A stretch of DNA of 64,000 nucleotides from Mucilaginibacter gotjawali (GCF_002355435.1 NZ_AP017313.1:992001-1056000); one strand, 5' to 3'; counted from the first letter of the stretch, positions 32,554 to 43,057 are shown. Notes: generated by a model from the letters alone, not told the origin. Numbers and translations are program-made.

Positions 32554-35031
32554 TTACTCCGTTTTTAAACTTTTAACCGGGTTTGCCATTGCAGCCCTGA
32601 TGCTTTGGAAACTAATGGTGATAGCCGCCAATAAAAAAGCAATAAGCATGGGGAGGGCAAAATACCAGGCATTAAAGCTGATACGGAATTTATATGCTTG
32701 CAGCCATTGATCGCTGCCCCAGTAAGCCAGGGGGAATGCAATAACAGCGGCGATAGCGATCAGACCGATAAAATCTTTTGAGATAAGCAGCAGGATATTG
32801 GATACGGATGCCCCCAATACCTTGCGGATACCGATTTCTTTGATGCGCTGGGTGATGGTGGTGAGCGTTAATCCGAACAAACCCAGGCAAGCAACAAAAA
32901 CAGCAAAGCCCGAAAACAAGGTAAATACCTGCCCGAAATGCTGCTCGGCTTTATACTGCTGGTTGAAAAAGTCATCTAAAAAGAAATATTCAAAAGCTGA
33001 TTCCGGGTAAATGCTTTTGTAGGTTTTTTCTACCTGTGCAATGGCCTGCGGTAGATTGCTGCTTTTTAATTTCAGTTCGTAATGGGTAACGCTGCCCGGG
33101 TCGCTTAGCCTGAACACAATAGGCGTGAAGTCGTCTTTCAACGAGGTTTGATGAAAGTTTTGGATCACGCCCACAATTTCATTCTGAAAAACCCGCCCCC
33201 TGCCGTTCTTCGTTTCTACCAGTTTGCCGATGGCGTCTTTAGGATTTTTAAAGCCAAGCGAAGTGACGGCAGCTTCATTCAGCATCATGGCCGGTGTTTT
33301 ACGGTTCCAGCTATCTGCTGTAAATTTATCACCCGCAACGAGCTTTATGCCGAATTGATCGATGAATTTGCTGCCAATTTCAAAGGTGGAAAGCCTCAGG
33401 CTTTTTTCGCCGGGCGTTTGCGCGTGGCTGGTGTACGCCATGATATAGTCGATGATCTGTCCGGGTATGCTGGATGACGAGGTGATGCCTTGCACCTGCG
33501 GGTTTAGCGATAATTCTGTTTGAAAGGTGCTGTCCTTTGCCCTGTATTTCAGGTTATCCAGGTCGGTAGCCCTTACATTTTGCGGCGCTACCACAATGAG
33601 GGTCTGTTTCATATCCATCCCTTTATTTTGGTTTTTCATGTAATTCACCTGCCGGTAAACCACCAATGTGCCAATCATAAAGACAATAGTAGCAGCAAAC
33701 TGGAAAATCACCAATGCTTTGCGCAACGTGATGCTTTGCGCCGAATTCGTAAATTTTCCTTTTAATACCTGTACGGGTTTATAGCTGGAGAGTATAAGTG
33801 CCGGGTAGATGGCGGATAACAGTACGCCAGATACTAATATGGTAACAAATGCGATTAAAAATGAAAAGCCCTTCCATAAATCAAAGTTTAAATCTACCCC
33901 GCACAATTTACTAAACCAGGGCATGGCCAGTGATACAAAAAATGCGGCTATTGCCAAACTAATGATATTCAGCAGGAATGACTCAAACAAAAATTGTTTG
34001 ATCAGTTGCACCCGCTGCGACCCCAATACTTTTCGGATGCCTACTTCTTTGGCCCTTTCTATCACTTTTGCCGTGGTTAGGTTTAAGTAATTTACATAGG
34101 CAATTATTAATATCAACGCGGCGATAATACCCAGGTACCAAACCATGCTGCCATTGCCGCCGGGGCTGATCTCGTCTGTCAGGTTTGAATACAAATGGAT
34201 CTCCCTGAGTGGCTGTAGTGTGAGTGAGATATGGGTTAAATCACTTTTGCCCTGTGTGTTGCTGTTATTATTGGTTTTGCTGACCTGGCTGATGCTGCTT
34301 TTTAAAAAAGCCGAGAGTTTGGCTTCAAAAGCTTTCGGGTTTGTATTTGGCGATAGTTGAATGTAGGTATAACTGTCCGGGTAACTCCAGTTACCTGCCT
34401 TTTGGTCTCCGGAAAATACAAAATCAAATTGCAGCTGTGAGTTTGCAGGTACGTTTTTACATATCCCCGTAACGGTGGCCGTGATATTGGTGCCCGAGTT
34501 TTGTTCCTGTAAATTAATCGTTTTGCCAATGGCATCCTGCCCGGGAAAATATTTTTTGGCTGTTGCTTCAGTAATAACCACGGTGTTTGGATTTTGAAGC
34601 GCACCAGGCGATCCCTCAGTCATCGGAAATGAGAATTGCCGTAAAAAAGACGGGTCTGCGACATAAATACTTTTTTCGTTAAAAGCCACCAATGAGCCGT
34701 TTGGCTGGCGCGAAGTGGCTAATCCTGTCATTTTTACGATCCTGGTCATTTCCCGTACTTCCGGAAATTGGGATTTCAAAGCCGGGCCGACGGCAGAATA
34801 GGTCCGTGGCAGATTTTCAATTAAATTACCCTGGCTGTAGTTTTGATGTTTAATGCGGTAAATGCTGCCGGCATTAACATGGAAATTATCATAGCTTCGC
34901 TCAAAGCTGATGTATTGTACAATCAGCAGGCAAGCCGCCATCCCGATGGCAAGGCCAAGGATATTAACAAGCGAAAATGTTTTCTGGCGGATTAAGATGC
35001 GCCAGGCAATTTTGAAATGGATCTTTATCAT
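32554..35031 (-). CDS. FtsX/MacB-type ABC transporter permease, paralogue 1 (last in array)
   Basis: The 825-residue protein has a start (MIKIHFKIAWRILIRQKTFS) typical of Bacteroidetes MacB-like permeases. One membrane helix at about 20-40 is followed by a periplasmic core domain, three membrane helices (about 285-450) with ERAKEVGIRKVLGSQR, a second periplasmic domain, and a C-terminal helix triplet with TQRIKEIGIRKVLGASVSNI. These EVGIRKVLG cytoplasmic loops are the coupling helices for an ABC ATPase. Such proteins are part of MacAB/LolCDE-like mechanotransmission systems that act across the periplasm. It is the 3'-most of four consecutive copies, and no ATPase gene is visible nearby. Confidence 0.9.
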   Translation of the reverse strand: MIKIHFKIAWRILIRQKTFSLVNILGLAIGMAACLLIVQYISFERSYDNFHVNAGSIYRIKHQNYSQGNLIENLPRTYSAVGPALKSQFPEVREMTRIVKMTGLATSRQPNGSLVAFNEKSIYVADPSFLRQFSFPMTEGSPGALQNPNTVVITEATAKKYFPGQDAIGKTINLQEQNSGTNITATVTGICKNVPANSQLQFDFVFSGDQKAGNWSYPDSYTYIQLSPNTNPKAFEAKLSAFLKSSISQVSKTNNNSNTQGKSDLTHISLTLQPLREIHLYSNLTDEISPGGNGSMVWYLGIIAALILIIAYVNYLNLTTAKVIERAKEVGIRKVLGSQRVQLIKQFLFESFLLNIISLAIAAFFVSLAMPWFSKLCGVDLNFDLWKGFSFLIAFVTILVSGVLLSAIYPALILSSYKPVQVLKGKFTNSAQSITLRKALVIFQFAATIVFMIGTLVVYRQVNYMKNQNKGMDMKQTLIVVAPQNVRATDLDNLKYRAKDSTFQTELSLNPQVQGITSSSSIPGQIIDYIMAYTSHAQTPGEKSLRLSTFEIGSKFIDQFGIKLVAGDKFTADSWNRKTPAMMLNEAAVTSLGFKNPKDAIGKLVETKNGRGRVFQNEIVGVIQNFHQTSLKDDFTPIVFRLSDPGSVTHYELKLKSSNLPQAIAQVEKTYKSIYPESAFEYFFLDDFFNQQYKAEQHFGQVFTLFSGFAVFVACLGLFGLTLTTITQRIKEIGIRKVLGASVSNILLLISKDFIGLIAIAAVIAFPLAYWGSDQWLQAYKFRISFNAWYFALPMLIAFLLAAITISFQSIRAAMANPVKSLKTE

Positions 35032-35162
35032 GATTGGTTCATCAGTTCACTGGTTCATTTGTTTAGTGGCGCTGTTTGCAGTCACTTGCTTCGCGTCATT
35101 GGCTCATTAAGTTATTTTTTCTTCCGGACTTTCCCGACTTTCTTCCAATCTCCAATCTCTGA

Positions 35163-37589
35163 TCACTCACTCCTCAAACTCTCCACCGGGTTGGTTAGTG
35201 CGGCCCTTACCGCTTTGTATCCTACGGTTATCCACGCAATGGAAACCGAAGCCAATATTGCCAGCAAAAAAATGCCGGGACCGATAGTTATTTTGTAGGT
35301 GTAACCCTGTAAAAACCATTTGTTCATACCAAACCAGCCTAAGGGCGCAGAGATGGCAAAGGCGATGATAATAAGCACGGTAAACTCCTTTGAGAACAGG
35401 TAAACGATGTTGCCTACAGAAGCGCCAAGGGTTTTTCGGATGCCGACCTCTTTAATACGCTGTACCACCATAAATGAAATGAGGCCATATAAGCCAAGGC
35501 AGGATATAAAAATGGAAATGCCGGCAAATATTTTATACAGTTGCGAAAGCTGGTCCTCGCTTTTATAAAAGTCAGCTATTTTTTTATCAAGAAACTGGTA
35601 TTCGTATATGCCATCGGGGAAAGACTGGTTCCAGATTCTTTCTATGCCTGCCAGCGTTTGGTTAACGTTTTGTGGCGATATTTTGATATTGATCCTTTGA
35701 TAAACGGCGTTCCATGAGCCCATCAGCACCGGCGGAATGGCATCTTTAAGCGACCGGACGTTGAAATCCTTAATTACTCCCACGATCTGGAAATTTTTAT
35801 GAGGATCGTCCCATAATTTAATGTACTTGCCAATCGCTTTTTCCGGGTCGGTAACGCCCAGTTTAGCCAGCATAGTTTCATTTACTACCCAACCGGATAA
35901 GGTATCACTTGTTTTATAAGGGCCACCGGCTACAAATTTAAGGCCGTACAGTTTAAAATAATTGGCATCGGCCCATTTTAAAGAAGCATTAAATTTTGTT
36001 TGTTGCGGGGCATTGTTGTACTTGAAATCGCTGCCCCAGCCGTTATTGTCCGACGGGCTGGCGAAGCTGTAACTTACTTCTGTAATACCCGGTTGCTGCA
36101 ACAGCTCATCACGCATTGTTTTCAGCTTGCTGCGGCTAAGGCTATCACCCGGGAAGGACACATTAACAATGGCGTCCTTGTTAAAACCTAATGATTTATT
36201 GTGAAAATATTGCATTTGGTAAACCACCACCAGCGTGCCGATAACCAGCACCTGCGCAATGCAAAACTGGAAAACCACCAGTACCTGCCGCAGCGAAATG
36301 CCGGTAGCCCTGCGCGACATCACCCTGTTTTTTAGCGCAGTTATGGGGTTAAAACCCGATATTACTGCGGCTGGGTATAACCCCGAAAGCAGCGTAACCA
36401 GCACCATGGTGCCGGCTAAAAACAGCCATAAAACAGGTTCAGCCAAAAAGGCGCTACTCAGTTTTATATCCAGCAACTGGTTTAAAAATGGAAGTGCCGC
36501 CTGCGCCACGCCGATAGCCAGTAACACCGCAAAAAGTGTGATCAGGAATGTTTCTGTAATAAACTGAACGGCAAGCTGTTTTCGGTTGCTGCCCAATACC
36601 TTGCGTATACCCACTTCTTTTGAGCGGTTAACCGCCTGCGCGGTAGCCAGGTTAATAAAGTTAACGCAGGCGATGATCAGCAGAAAAAGCCCGATCAGGC
36701 TGATAACATCTATCAACTGTTTACTGAAGGTATGGCCGCTATAAACGCCGGTTTCAGTACTGTAATGCATGTCAGCCAAAGGCTGAAGGGTGAAAACCTG
36801 CGAAGTATTGTAAGGCGCCGGCTTGCGGCGTTTGGCCATGGCAACCAAATCAGCATTAAATTTGCTTACCGGCATATTGCCGGGTAAAACAACAAAGCAG
36901 CTATTGTCGCCAAAAGTACTTACCCAGTCCTTCAGGTTACTGTAATTATCGGAGCCGGGCTGGCGGTCGGTAGCAAATGAAATCAATAGGCGTATCGGGA
37001 AATCAGTATTGGCGGGCGAGTTTTTTACGATGCCGGTTACTTTCAGGTCGGTTTTGTTTTCGTACCGCACAATTTTGCCCATGGCCTTGTGCCAGTCGCC
37101 GAAAAAGCGGTTCCCCTCATCTTCCGAAAGTACCACGGTATTGGGTTCGGCCAAAGCCGTTTTCTTATTGCCCGCCAGCCAGCCAAAATTAAAAATGCTG
37201 TAAAACTGCGGCTCGCAATAATAGGCATCATCCTCCTTGAACTTCTTTTTAGTTCCGTCTGCATTCTGTATCGAATAATGCGAGCCATCATTGCGAAGGA
37301 TCCCGGCTACTTGCTTCAATTCAGGGAAATCAATCCTCAAGCCTTCGGCAACAGGCAACGGCAGCCCGCTTTCCAGGTGGTTGCCGTCAGGGTCTTTTGA
37401 AAGCGTGCATACCCTATAAATATGGTCCTTGTTGGCATGGAAGTTGTCAAAGCTCGTCTCGTACTGAACAACCAGGAAAATCAACAGGCAGGCTGCAATG
37501 CCGATTGACAAACCTGCAATATTAATAGTAGCATAGCTTTTGTTCCGGCGCAAACTGCGCCAAGCGGTTTTAAAATAGTTTTTTATCAT
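35163..37589 (-). CDS. FtsX/MacB-type ABC transporter permease, paralogue 2
   Basis: The 808-residue protein has the same order as its neighbours: N-terminal helix after MIKNYFKTAWRSLRRNKSYA, a periplasmic domain, a membrane triplet with NRSKEVGIRKVLGSNRKQLA, a second periplasmic domain, and a C-terminal triplet with QRIKEVGIRKTLGASVGNIV. The two coupling helices are intact, so it could still engage an ATPase. The 131-base gap to paralogue 1 and 118-base gap to paralogue 3 contain short low-complexity repeats, so a single polycistronic message is possible but not certain. Sequence divergence between copies is high, suggesting old duplications and different partners or substrates. Confidence 0.9.
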   Translation of the reverse strand: MIKNYFKTAWRSLRRNKSYATINIAGLSIGIAACLLIFLVVQYETSFDNFHANKDHIYRVCTLSKDPDGNHLESGLPLPVAEGLRIDFPELKQVAGILRNDGSHYSIQNADGTKKKFKEDDAYYCEPQFYSIFNFGWLAGNKKTALAEPNTVVLSEDEGNRFFGDWHKAMGKIVRYENKTDLKVTGIVKNSPANTDFPIRLLISFATDRQPGSDNYSNLKDWVSTFGDNSCFVVLPGNMPVSKFNADLVAMAKRRKPAPYNTSQVFTLQPLADMHYSTETGVYSGHTFSKQLIDVISLIGLFLLIIACVNFINLATAQAVNRSKEVGIRKVLGSNRKQLAVQFITETFLITLFAVLLAIGVAQAALPFLNQLLDIKLSSAFLAEPVLWLFLAGTMVLVTLLSGLYPAAVISGFNPITALKNRVMSRRATGISLRQVLVVFQFCIAQVLVIGTLVVVYQMQYFHNKSLGFNKDAIVNVSFPGDSLSRSKLKTMRDELLQQPGITEVSYSFASPSDNNGWGSDFKYNNAPQQTKFNASLKWADANYFKLYGLKFVAGGPYKTSDTLSGWVVNETMLAKLGVTDPEKAIGKYIKLWDDPHKNFQIVGVIKDFNVRSLKDAIPPVLMGSWNAVYQRINIKISPQNVNQTLAGIERIWNQSFPDGIYEYQFLDKKIADFYKSEDQLSQLYKIFAGISIFISCLGLYGLISFMVVQRIKEVGIRKTLGASVGNIVYLFSKEFTVLIIIAFAISAPLGWFGMNKWFLQGYTYKITIGPGIFLLAILASVSIAWITVGYKAVRAALTNPVESLRSE

Positions 37590-37707
37590 GGATAAATCAA
37601 TTATTGAATTAGTGATTTAGTGAATTATTGAATTTTTAATAGTCATTTGCTTCGCGTCATTGGGTCATTTGCGTCATTTTTTTGGACTTCTACCCTCCAG
37701 TCTCTGA

Positions 37708-40146
37708 TCACTCCGATTTCAGGCTCCTCACCGGGTTCATCAGTGCTGCTTTTATGGATTGAAAGCTAACAGTAATGAGCGCGATCAATACGGCCCCAAG
37801 GCCGGCAGTGGCGAAAATCCACCACTGAAGGGGCACGGCATAGGCAAACCCCTGCAGCCACTTGTTCATTCCCCACCAGGCTATGGGCGAGGCGATGATG
37901 ATGGCCAGCGCCACCAGTTTTACAAAATCCAACGATAACAGCGTTGTGATACCGCTTACACTGGCGCCCAGCACCTTGCGGATGCCGATCTCCCTGCTGC
38001 GCTGCTCGGCCATAAATGCTGACAGGGCAAACAGGCCCAGGCAGGCAATAATGATTGCCAATACGGCAAACGTGGTAAAAATATGGCCCATGCGTGTTAC
38101 GTCGGCATACATATTGGCGAAGCTTTCGTCCATAAAGGAATAACGGATCGGCTGGTTGGGCGCAAATGTTTTCCAGGTGGCGGCAATAGCCTGCAGTGTG
38201 TTTTTGACATTCGTGCCGCTGATTTTTACGCTAACCATAGATGGGCTAAGGCCGAAGTGAAGCGCAAGCGGGCCGATCTTGTCGTGCATCGATTCAAAAT
38301 TGAAATCCTGCACCACGCCGATCACTGTGAACGTATAGCCCTGCGTAATGCGCGCGCCAATAGGGTGTTTAAGATTGAGTTTTTTGGCAAGCGTTTGATT
38401 GATAATAAGAGTTTTACCGGCAGTGTCGTCGGACATATCGTACGAAAAATTGCGGCCTTCAACCAGTTTCATTCCCAGGGTTTTAAGGTAGGTGTCATCA
38501 ATTTGCCAAAACTGGCCGCCTACACCTGCATCCAGTTTGGTTCTGCCATCAATAAAAAAGGTATTGCCATTGCGTTTGGTGCCGCCTGCAATGGGCAGGT
38601 AATCGCTGATGGAAACGCTTTTTACCGCTGCTATTTTTTGAAGTTCGTTTTTAAAGGTTTTCACGTTTTTATCGCCCAGCGTATTGGCGCCCTGCACTAT
38701 AACAACCTGGTCCTTATCAAACCCAACTTTTTGGTTAAGGATGTAGTGCATCTGGTTATAAATAACCATGGTGCCAATGATGAGCATAATGGACGCTGTA
38801 AATTGGAAGACTACCAGGCTGTTACGCAATACCGAGCCTTTGCTGCCGGTGCTGATAGCGCCTTTTAGCACCTGGACCGGCTTAAATGCCGACAGGTAAA
38901 ACGCGGGGTATAAGCCCGCAATGATGCCGATGACAAAAGCCGAAAGTAAGATCACCGGCAGCAGCCACCACTGCCCCCACGGTATGGATAGTGACTTGGA
39001 AGACAGTGTGTTAAAATATGGAAGTAACAACCACGCCAGCCCTAACCCCATGATAAAAGATAGACAGCTATACAGCAGCGATTCGGTTAAAAACTGTTTG
39101 ATCAAACTGCTGCGGTACGAGCCTACTACTTTTCGCAGGCCCACTTCCTTAGCCCGGTTGGCTGATTTTGCAGTGGCCAGGTTAACAAAATTGATACAGG
39201 CAATAATAAGGATAAATGCCGCTACGCCACCGAATAGCCATACAAAGCGGACGTCGCCATGGGAAAGCCCGTCCGGGATATCGTACGAATAAAGGTTGAT
39301 ATCGCTCACGGGCTGCAACACCAGTTTAAACTTGGCGGCCTCCTGCTCGGCGTTTTTCATGCCGCCCTTTTTAAATTCAGGCAGTAAATAGTTCCGCACA
39401 ACATCTCTCGTAATTTTCAGCCCAAATTCCTTCGCGTTGGTGCCAGGCTTCAGCAGCACATAACTGGGGTAATTGTAATCGCCCCAATTTGTTTGTTCGC
39501 CCTTCCAAAATTCCTTACCGGCCAAGGTTACCAAAAAGTCGTATTGGAGGTGGGATGTCGCGGGAAAGTTCTCCATCACGCCGCCAACGGTATAAGGTTG
39601 GGTTTTGTCGTTGTTAAAGTACATCACCTTGCCTACAGGATTTTGACCGGGGAAATACTTGTCGGCTTTTCTCCTGGACATTACAAAAGTACGCGGGCTG
39701 GCCAGGGCATGTGTGCGATCGCCATAAACCATGGGCAGCTTTAATATATCCAGCATGCTTTGATCAGCAAAAGTGATACCTTCCTCGTAGCTGTTTTCCT
39801 GCTGGTCGGCCCGGCGCAGTTCGGCAGTGCCCGCGCCCATCAAAGTGTTGGGCATCAGCCGGCCCGATGCTTTTATTTGCGGAAAATCATTTTTTAGGGC
39901 CCTGGCCAGCGGCGCCGGCCATTCGACACCTTTATTAACGGTGCCGTTATTTGTATAAATACCAACAACGCGGAAAATACGGTCAGTATCCGGGTACGAT
40001 TTATCGTAACTCATCTCGTTACGGATATATAAGGCAATTAACAAACAAGCCGCGATGCTGAACGCAAAGCCCCCGATCTTGATAGCCGCATACATTTTTT
40101 GTTTGCGCAATTGCCTGTAAGCGATTTTGAAATAGTTTTTAATCAT
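37708..40146 (-). CDS. FtsX/MacB-type ABC transporter permease, paralogue 3
   Basis: The 812-residue protein has a start of MIKNYFKIAYRQLRKQKMYA. Its first coupling helix is NRAKEVGLRKVVGSYRSSLI and the second is EQRSREIGIRKVLGASVSGI, both slightly different from those of paralogues 1 and 2. The periplasmic region includes SGKSLSIPWGQWW-like variable loops. The four FtsX membrane segments of each module are present. Its flanking gaps are 118 and 117 bases. Nothing in the sequence gives the substrate; the large periplasmic domains suggest peptides, lipoproteins or small molecules handled with a fusion-protein partner. Confidence 0.9.
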   Translation of the reverse strand: MIKNYFKIAYRQLRKQKMYAAIKIGGFAFSIAACLLIALYIRNEMSYDKSYPDTDRIFRVVGIYTNNGTVNKGVEWPAPLARALKNDFPQIKASGRLMPNTLMGAGTAELRRADQQENSYEEGITFADQSMLDILKLPMVYGDRTHALASPRTFVMSRRKADKYFPGQNPVGKVMYFNNDKTQPYTVGGVMENFPATSHLQYDFLVTLAGKEFWKGEQTNWGDYNYPSYVLLKPGTNAKEFGLKITRDVVRNYLLPEFKKGGMKNAEQEAAKFKLVLQPVSDINLYSYDIPDGLSHGDVRFVWLFGGVAAFILIIACINFVNLATAKSANRAKEVGLRKVVGSYRSSLIKQFLTESLLYSCLSFIMGLGLAWLLLPYFNTLSSKSLSIPWGQWWLLPVILLSAFVIGIIAGLYPAFYLSAFKPVQVLKGAISTGSKGSVLRNSLVVFQFTASIMLIIGTMVIYNQMHYILNQKVGFDKDQVVIVQGANTLGDKNVKTFKNELQKIAAVKSVSISDYLPIAGGTKRNGNTFFIDGRTKLDAGVGGQFWQIDDTYLKTLGMKLVEGRNFSYDMSDDTAGKTLIINQTLAKKLNLKHPIGARITQGYTFTVIGVVQDFNFESMHDKIGPLALHFGLSPSMVSVKISGTNVKNTLQAIAATWKTFAPNQPIRYSFMDESFANMYADVTRMGHIFTTFAVLAIIIACLGLFALSAFMAEQRSREIGIRKVLGASVSGITTLLSLDFVKLVALAIIIASPIAWWGMNKWLQGFAYAVPLQWWIFATAGLGAVLIALITVSFQSIKAALMNPVRSLKSE

Positions 40147-40263
40147 GATTACACCGATTTATATTTGATTACACCGATTTTATTGTACTCATTATATCGC
40201 CGACTGCCTGACACTTAATTTCGGCGCACAACTCACCATTCTCAACTCATGCTTCACCACTGC

Positions 40264-42690
40264 CTACTCACTCTTAAGGCTCTTCACCGGGTTCATCAGC
40301 GCTGCTTTTATGGATTGGAAGCTAACAGTAATAAAGGCAATACATATGGCTATACCACCTGCCGCTACAAAGAACCACCAGTTAAAATCAGCCCTGTAAG
40401 CAAAGCCCTGCAGCCATTTGTTCATAGCATACCAGGCTAAGGGCGAAGAAATAAGTATGGCTATGCAAACCAGTTTGATGAAATCCTTTGACAGCATGCG
40501 TGTGATGCTTGAAATACTGGCTCCCAATACTTTGCGGATACCAATTTCTTTGGTACGCTGCTCGGCTGCGTAGGCTGCAAGGCCAAAAAGACCCAAACAC
40601 GCAATTACAATGGCTAAAATGGTAAACGTAACAAAAACCGTCCCGATGTTTTGTTCTGACTGGTACAGCGCATTAAAATCCTGATCCATAAATGAATATT
40701 GGAAATGTGCAGGACTGAGCCCTTTCCAGGCGTTTTGTGCCTGCCTTAGCAGTGCCGGCAGGTTGGCTGTTTGAACTTTCACGCTTAAAGCACCTTCGTC
40801 ATCACCTAATTGCATGATCACGGGTGAAATATTATCGTGGAGGGAGCTGAAATTGAAGTCTTTTACGACGCCGATTATGGTATAGGGTTTAAAGGTTGGA
40901 ATTGTCCCGCCTGACGATTTATAGATGATTTTATTTACCGGGTCAGTAAAGCCAAGGAATTTGGCTGCAGAAGAATTGATAACCAGCGAATTGGAATCGG
41001 TTGACATTTGACTTGAAAAATTGCGCCCGGCGGCCATTTTCATACCTAAAGTGTTCACATAATCTTCGTCGACATTCCAGGTTTGCGGGAATATGGCTTG
41101 TTTTGGATCAGCCTGCGCCTGTTTGTAAAATATAGCTGTGCTTCGGTTGGGGGCAGTGGGCAAAAAGCCGGTAAGGGTTGCATTTTCAACCCCTGCTATT
41201 TGTTTAATTTCCTGTTTAAATGCTTTTGCATGACCGCCCAATTCAAATGCGTTATCAATAACCAATACCTGGCTGCGGCTATAGCCCAGGTCGCGGTTTT
41301 GGATATAGTGCAGCTGGTTATAAATTACCAGCGTGCCAATGATTAAGAAAATGGATATGGAAAACTGAAACACTACCAGGAAACTGCGCATCAGGCCGCC
41401 CTTAAAACCATTTGATATCTTCCCCTTAAGCACATCGATTGGCTGAAAGGCCGATAAAAAGAATGCAGGATACAAACCGGCCAAAAAGCCGATAAAAAGA
41501 ACGGCAACTAACGATGAGGGCAGTAGCCAGATCAATGTGTGGGAATTAACCACTATATTTTTGCCGGATAGTTGATTGAAGCCAGGTAATAAAAACAGCG
41601 CAAGCAATATGGCAATGACCACCGCCACCAGCGTAATCAAAATTGATTCAGAAAGGAATTGTGCGATAAGATATTTACGCGGCGATCCCAAAACTTTCCT
41701 TACGCCCACTTCGCGGGCACGATTTGAGGAGCGCGCGGTTGAAAGGTTCATGAAATTTACGCACGCGATGAGCAGGATAAATATCGCGATAGCAGAAAAA
41801 ATATACACATACTGGCTGGTGCCGTTAATCCCCAGCTCGCCGGTTTGGCTGGAGTGCAGGTGAATATCCGTTAGCGGCATCATATTCAACCTGAAAAAGC
41901 TGCCGCTTTTTTCAAATTTATCATAACTCATCTTCAACTCAGCCTGCATCTGGTCTCCGCTATAGTTACGCAGCAGCTTAGCAAATTGAGCCTCTGTCTT
42001 TTTGTAATCAGCGCCTTTTCGCATCAGCACATAGGTGTTGAAATCACTGCGCAACCACTCGGTTGACCGGCTCTCGGGGTTGGATGACATGGACACCAGG
42101 AAATCGGCATGAAAATGCGATTGTTCGGGAATATTCTTAATCACCGCAGTAACCTTAATAGGCCTTTCCAAATTTCCGTCAATGATTAGGTTTTCACCGA
42201 CAACATCTGTTCTGCCAAAATATTTTTTTGCGGTAGCTTCGGTAATCACTACGGTATTAGGTTCGGTTAAGGCTGTTTTTTTATCGCCATAAATTATCGG
42301 CAGTGTAAAAACATCAAAAACTGAAGGGTCGGCAAAAACGGCGCTGTATTCCAAAAAACGCTCGGCGCCTTTGTTTACATGCATCCCGCCAATATTTTTA
42401 AGCCTTACGGTGTTTTCAACATCCGGAAAAACGGTTTTTAACGTTTGTGCCAGCGGCGCCATGCAAACTGCATATTGCACCCGGTTATTGCCCAACTTTA
42501 AATCTTCATTTACCCGGTAAATACGATCGGCATTTGCGTTATAACGATCATAACTTAACTCATCAAACACGTAAAAAACGATGAGCAAACAAGTGGCAAG
42601 CCCCAAAGCAAGCCCCAGCACATTTATAGCAGTAAACCCCTTGTTTTTTTGCAGGGAACGAAAGGCAGTTTTAAGGTAGTTTTTTATCAT
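40264..42690 (-). CDS. FtsX/MacB-type ABC transporter permease, paralogue 4 (first in array)
   Basis: The 808-residue protein begins MIKNYLKTAFRSLQKNKGFT, then GLALGLATCLLIVFYVFDEL as the first membrane helix. The coupling helices are SNRAREVGVRKVLGSPRKYL and EQRTKEIGIRKVLGASISSI. The second of these is preceded by FGLAAYAAEQRTKE, close to paralogue 3, so copies 3 and 4 are nearest to each other. It is the first gene of the array in transcription order; its upstream region (42691-43057) is shared with the divergent GH30 gene and should hold the array promoter, though no clear box was picked out. It lacks a neighbouring ATPase gene. Confidence 0.9.
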   Translation of the reverse strand: MIKNYLKTAFRSLQKNKGFTAINVLGLALGLATCLLIVFYVFDELSYDRYNANADRIYRVNEDLKLGNNRVQYAVCMAPLAQTLKTVFPDVENTVRLKNIGGMHVNKGAERFLEYSAVFADPSVFDVFTLPIIYGDKKTALTEPNTVVITEATAKKYFGRTDVVGENLIIDGNLERPIKVTAVIKNIPEQSHFHADFLVSMSSNPESRSTEWLRSDFNTYVLMRKGADYKKTEAQFAKLLRNYSGDQMQAELKMSYDKFEKSGSFFRLNMMPLTDIHLHSSQTGELGINGTSQYVYIFSAIAIFILLIACVNFMNLSTARSSNRAREVGVRKVLGSPRKYLIAQFLSESILITLVAVVIAILLALFLLPGFNQLSGKNIVVNSHTLIWLLPSSLVAVLFIGFLAGLYPAFFLSAFQPIDVLKGKISNGFKGGLMRSFLVVFQFSISIFLIIGTLVIYNQLHYIQNRDLGYSRSQVLVIDNAFELGGHAKAFKQEIKQIAGVENATLTGFLPTAPNRSTAIFYKQAQADPKQAIFPQTWNVDEDYVNTLGMKMAAGRNFSSQMSTDSNSLVINSSAAKFLGFTDPVNKIIYKSSGGTIPTFKPYTIIGVVKDFNFSSLHDNISPVIMQLGDDEGALSVKVQTANLPALLRQAQNAWKGLSPAHFQYSFMDQDFNALYQSEQNIGTVFVTFTILAIVIACLGLFGLAAYAAEQRTKEIGIRKVLGASISSITRMLSKDFIKLVCIAILISSPLAWYAMNKWLQGFAYRADFNWWFFVAAGGIAICIAFITVSFQSIKAALMNPVKSLKSE

Positions 42691-43022
42691 GGTTGGTTCA
42701 TTAGTTCATTAGTTCATTGGTGTTTAGCTTGTGCAACTTTTTGCCTTTAACCAATATCGAAATAATAGTTAAGTAACATTCATGCCGTTGTGTTAATTTA
42801 TTGATTTACAGGAGTTTAATATGAATTTAGCTTTGCTCCCTGTTGCAATTTCGTACGGTAAGTGTACGGTTTTGTTACAGTGGTTTTAAGTTGTAAGTGT
42901 TATAAGGAATTGAAAAGGTTGTGGTTAATACACGAAATTCAACCCTTTTACAACCTTTACAACCTGTTACAACATTTCTAACTAAATTCAACTAAAATGA
43001 ATAAATTTGAATCTTGTAAACC
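42691..43022. other. Gene-free stretch between the permease array and the GH30 gene
   Basis: It contains repeated gttcattagttcatt words near the permease start and several ttacaacct/acaacctgt words around 42948-42975. No reading frame, RNA gene or clear promoter is supported, although the region must hold promoters for both divergent units. Confidence 0.5.
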
Positions 43023-43039
43023 ATTATACCTGGTATAAT
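43023..43039. promoter_or_regulatory. 17-base perfect palindrome upstream of the GH30 gene, possible operator
   Basis: attatacc-t-ggtataat is a perfect palindrome with a central T and lies 18 bases before the predicted start codon at 43058. Its length and position fit an operator for a dimeric repressor. No matching regulator gene is adjacent, so the link is inferred. Confidence 0.4.
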
Positions 43040-43057
43040 TATCTCACGCCTTAAATT

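Noticed and set aside
38083..38868. Plus-strand frame of 261 codons inside permease paralogue 3
   Set aside because: It is antisense to a well-conserved FtsX/MacB gene; the predicted product has no recognisable motif and codon choice follows the minus-strand gene.
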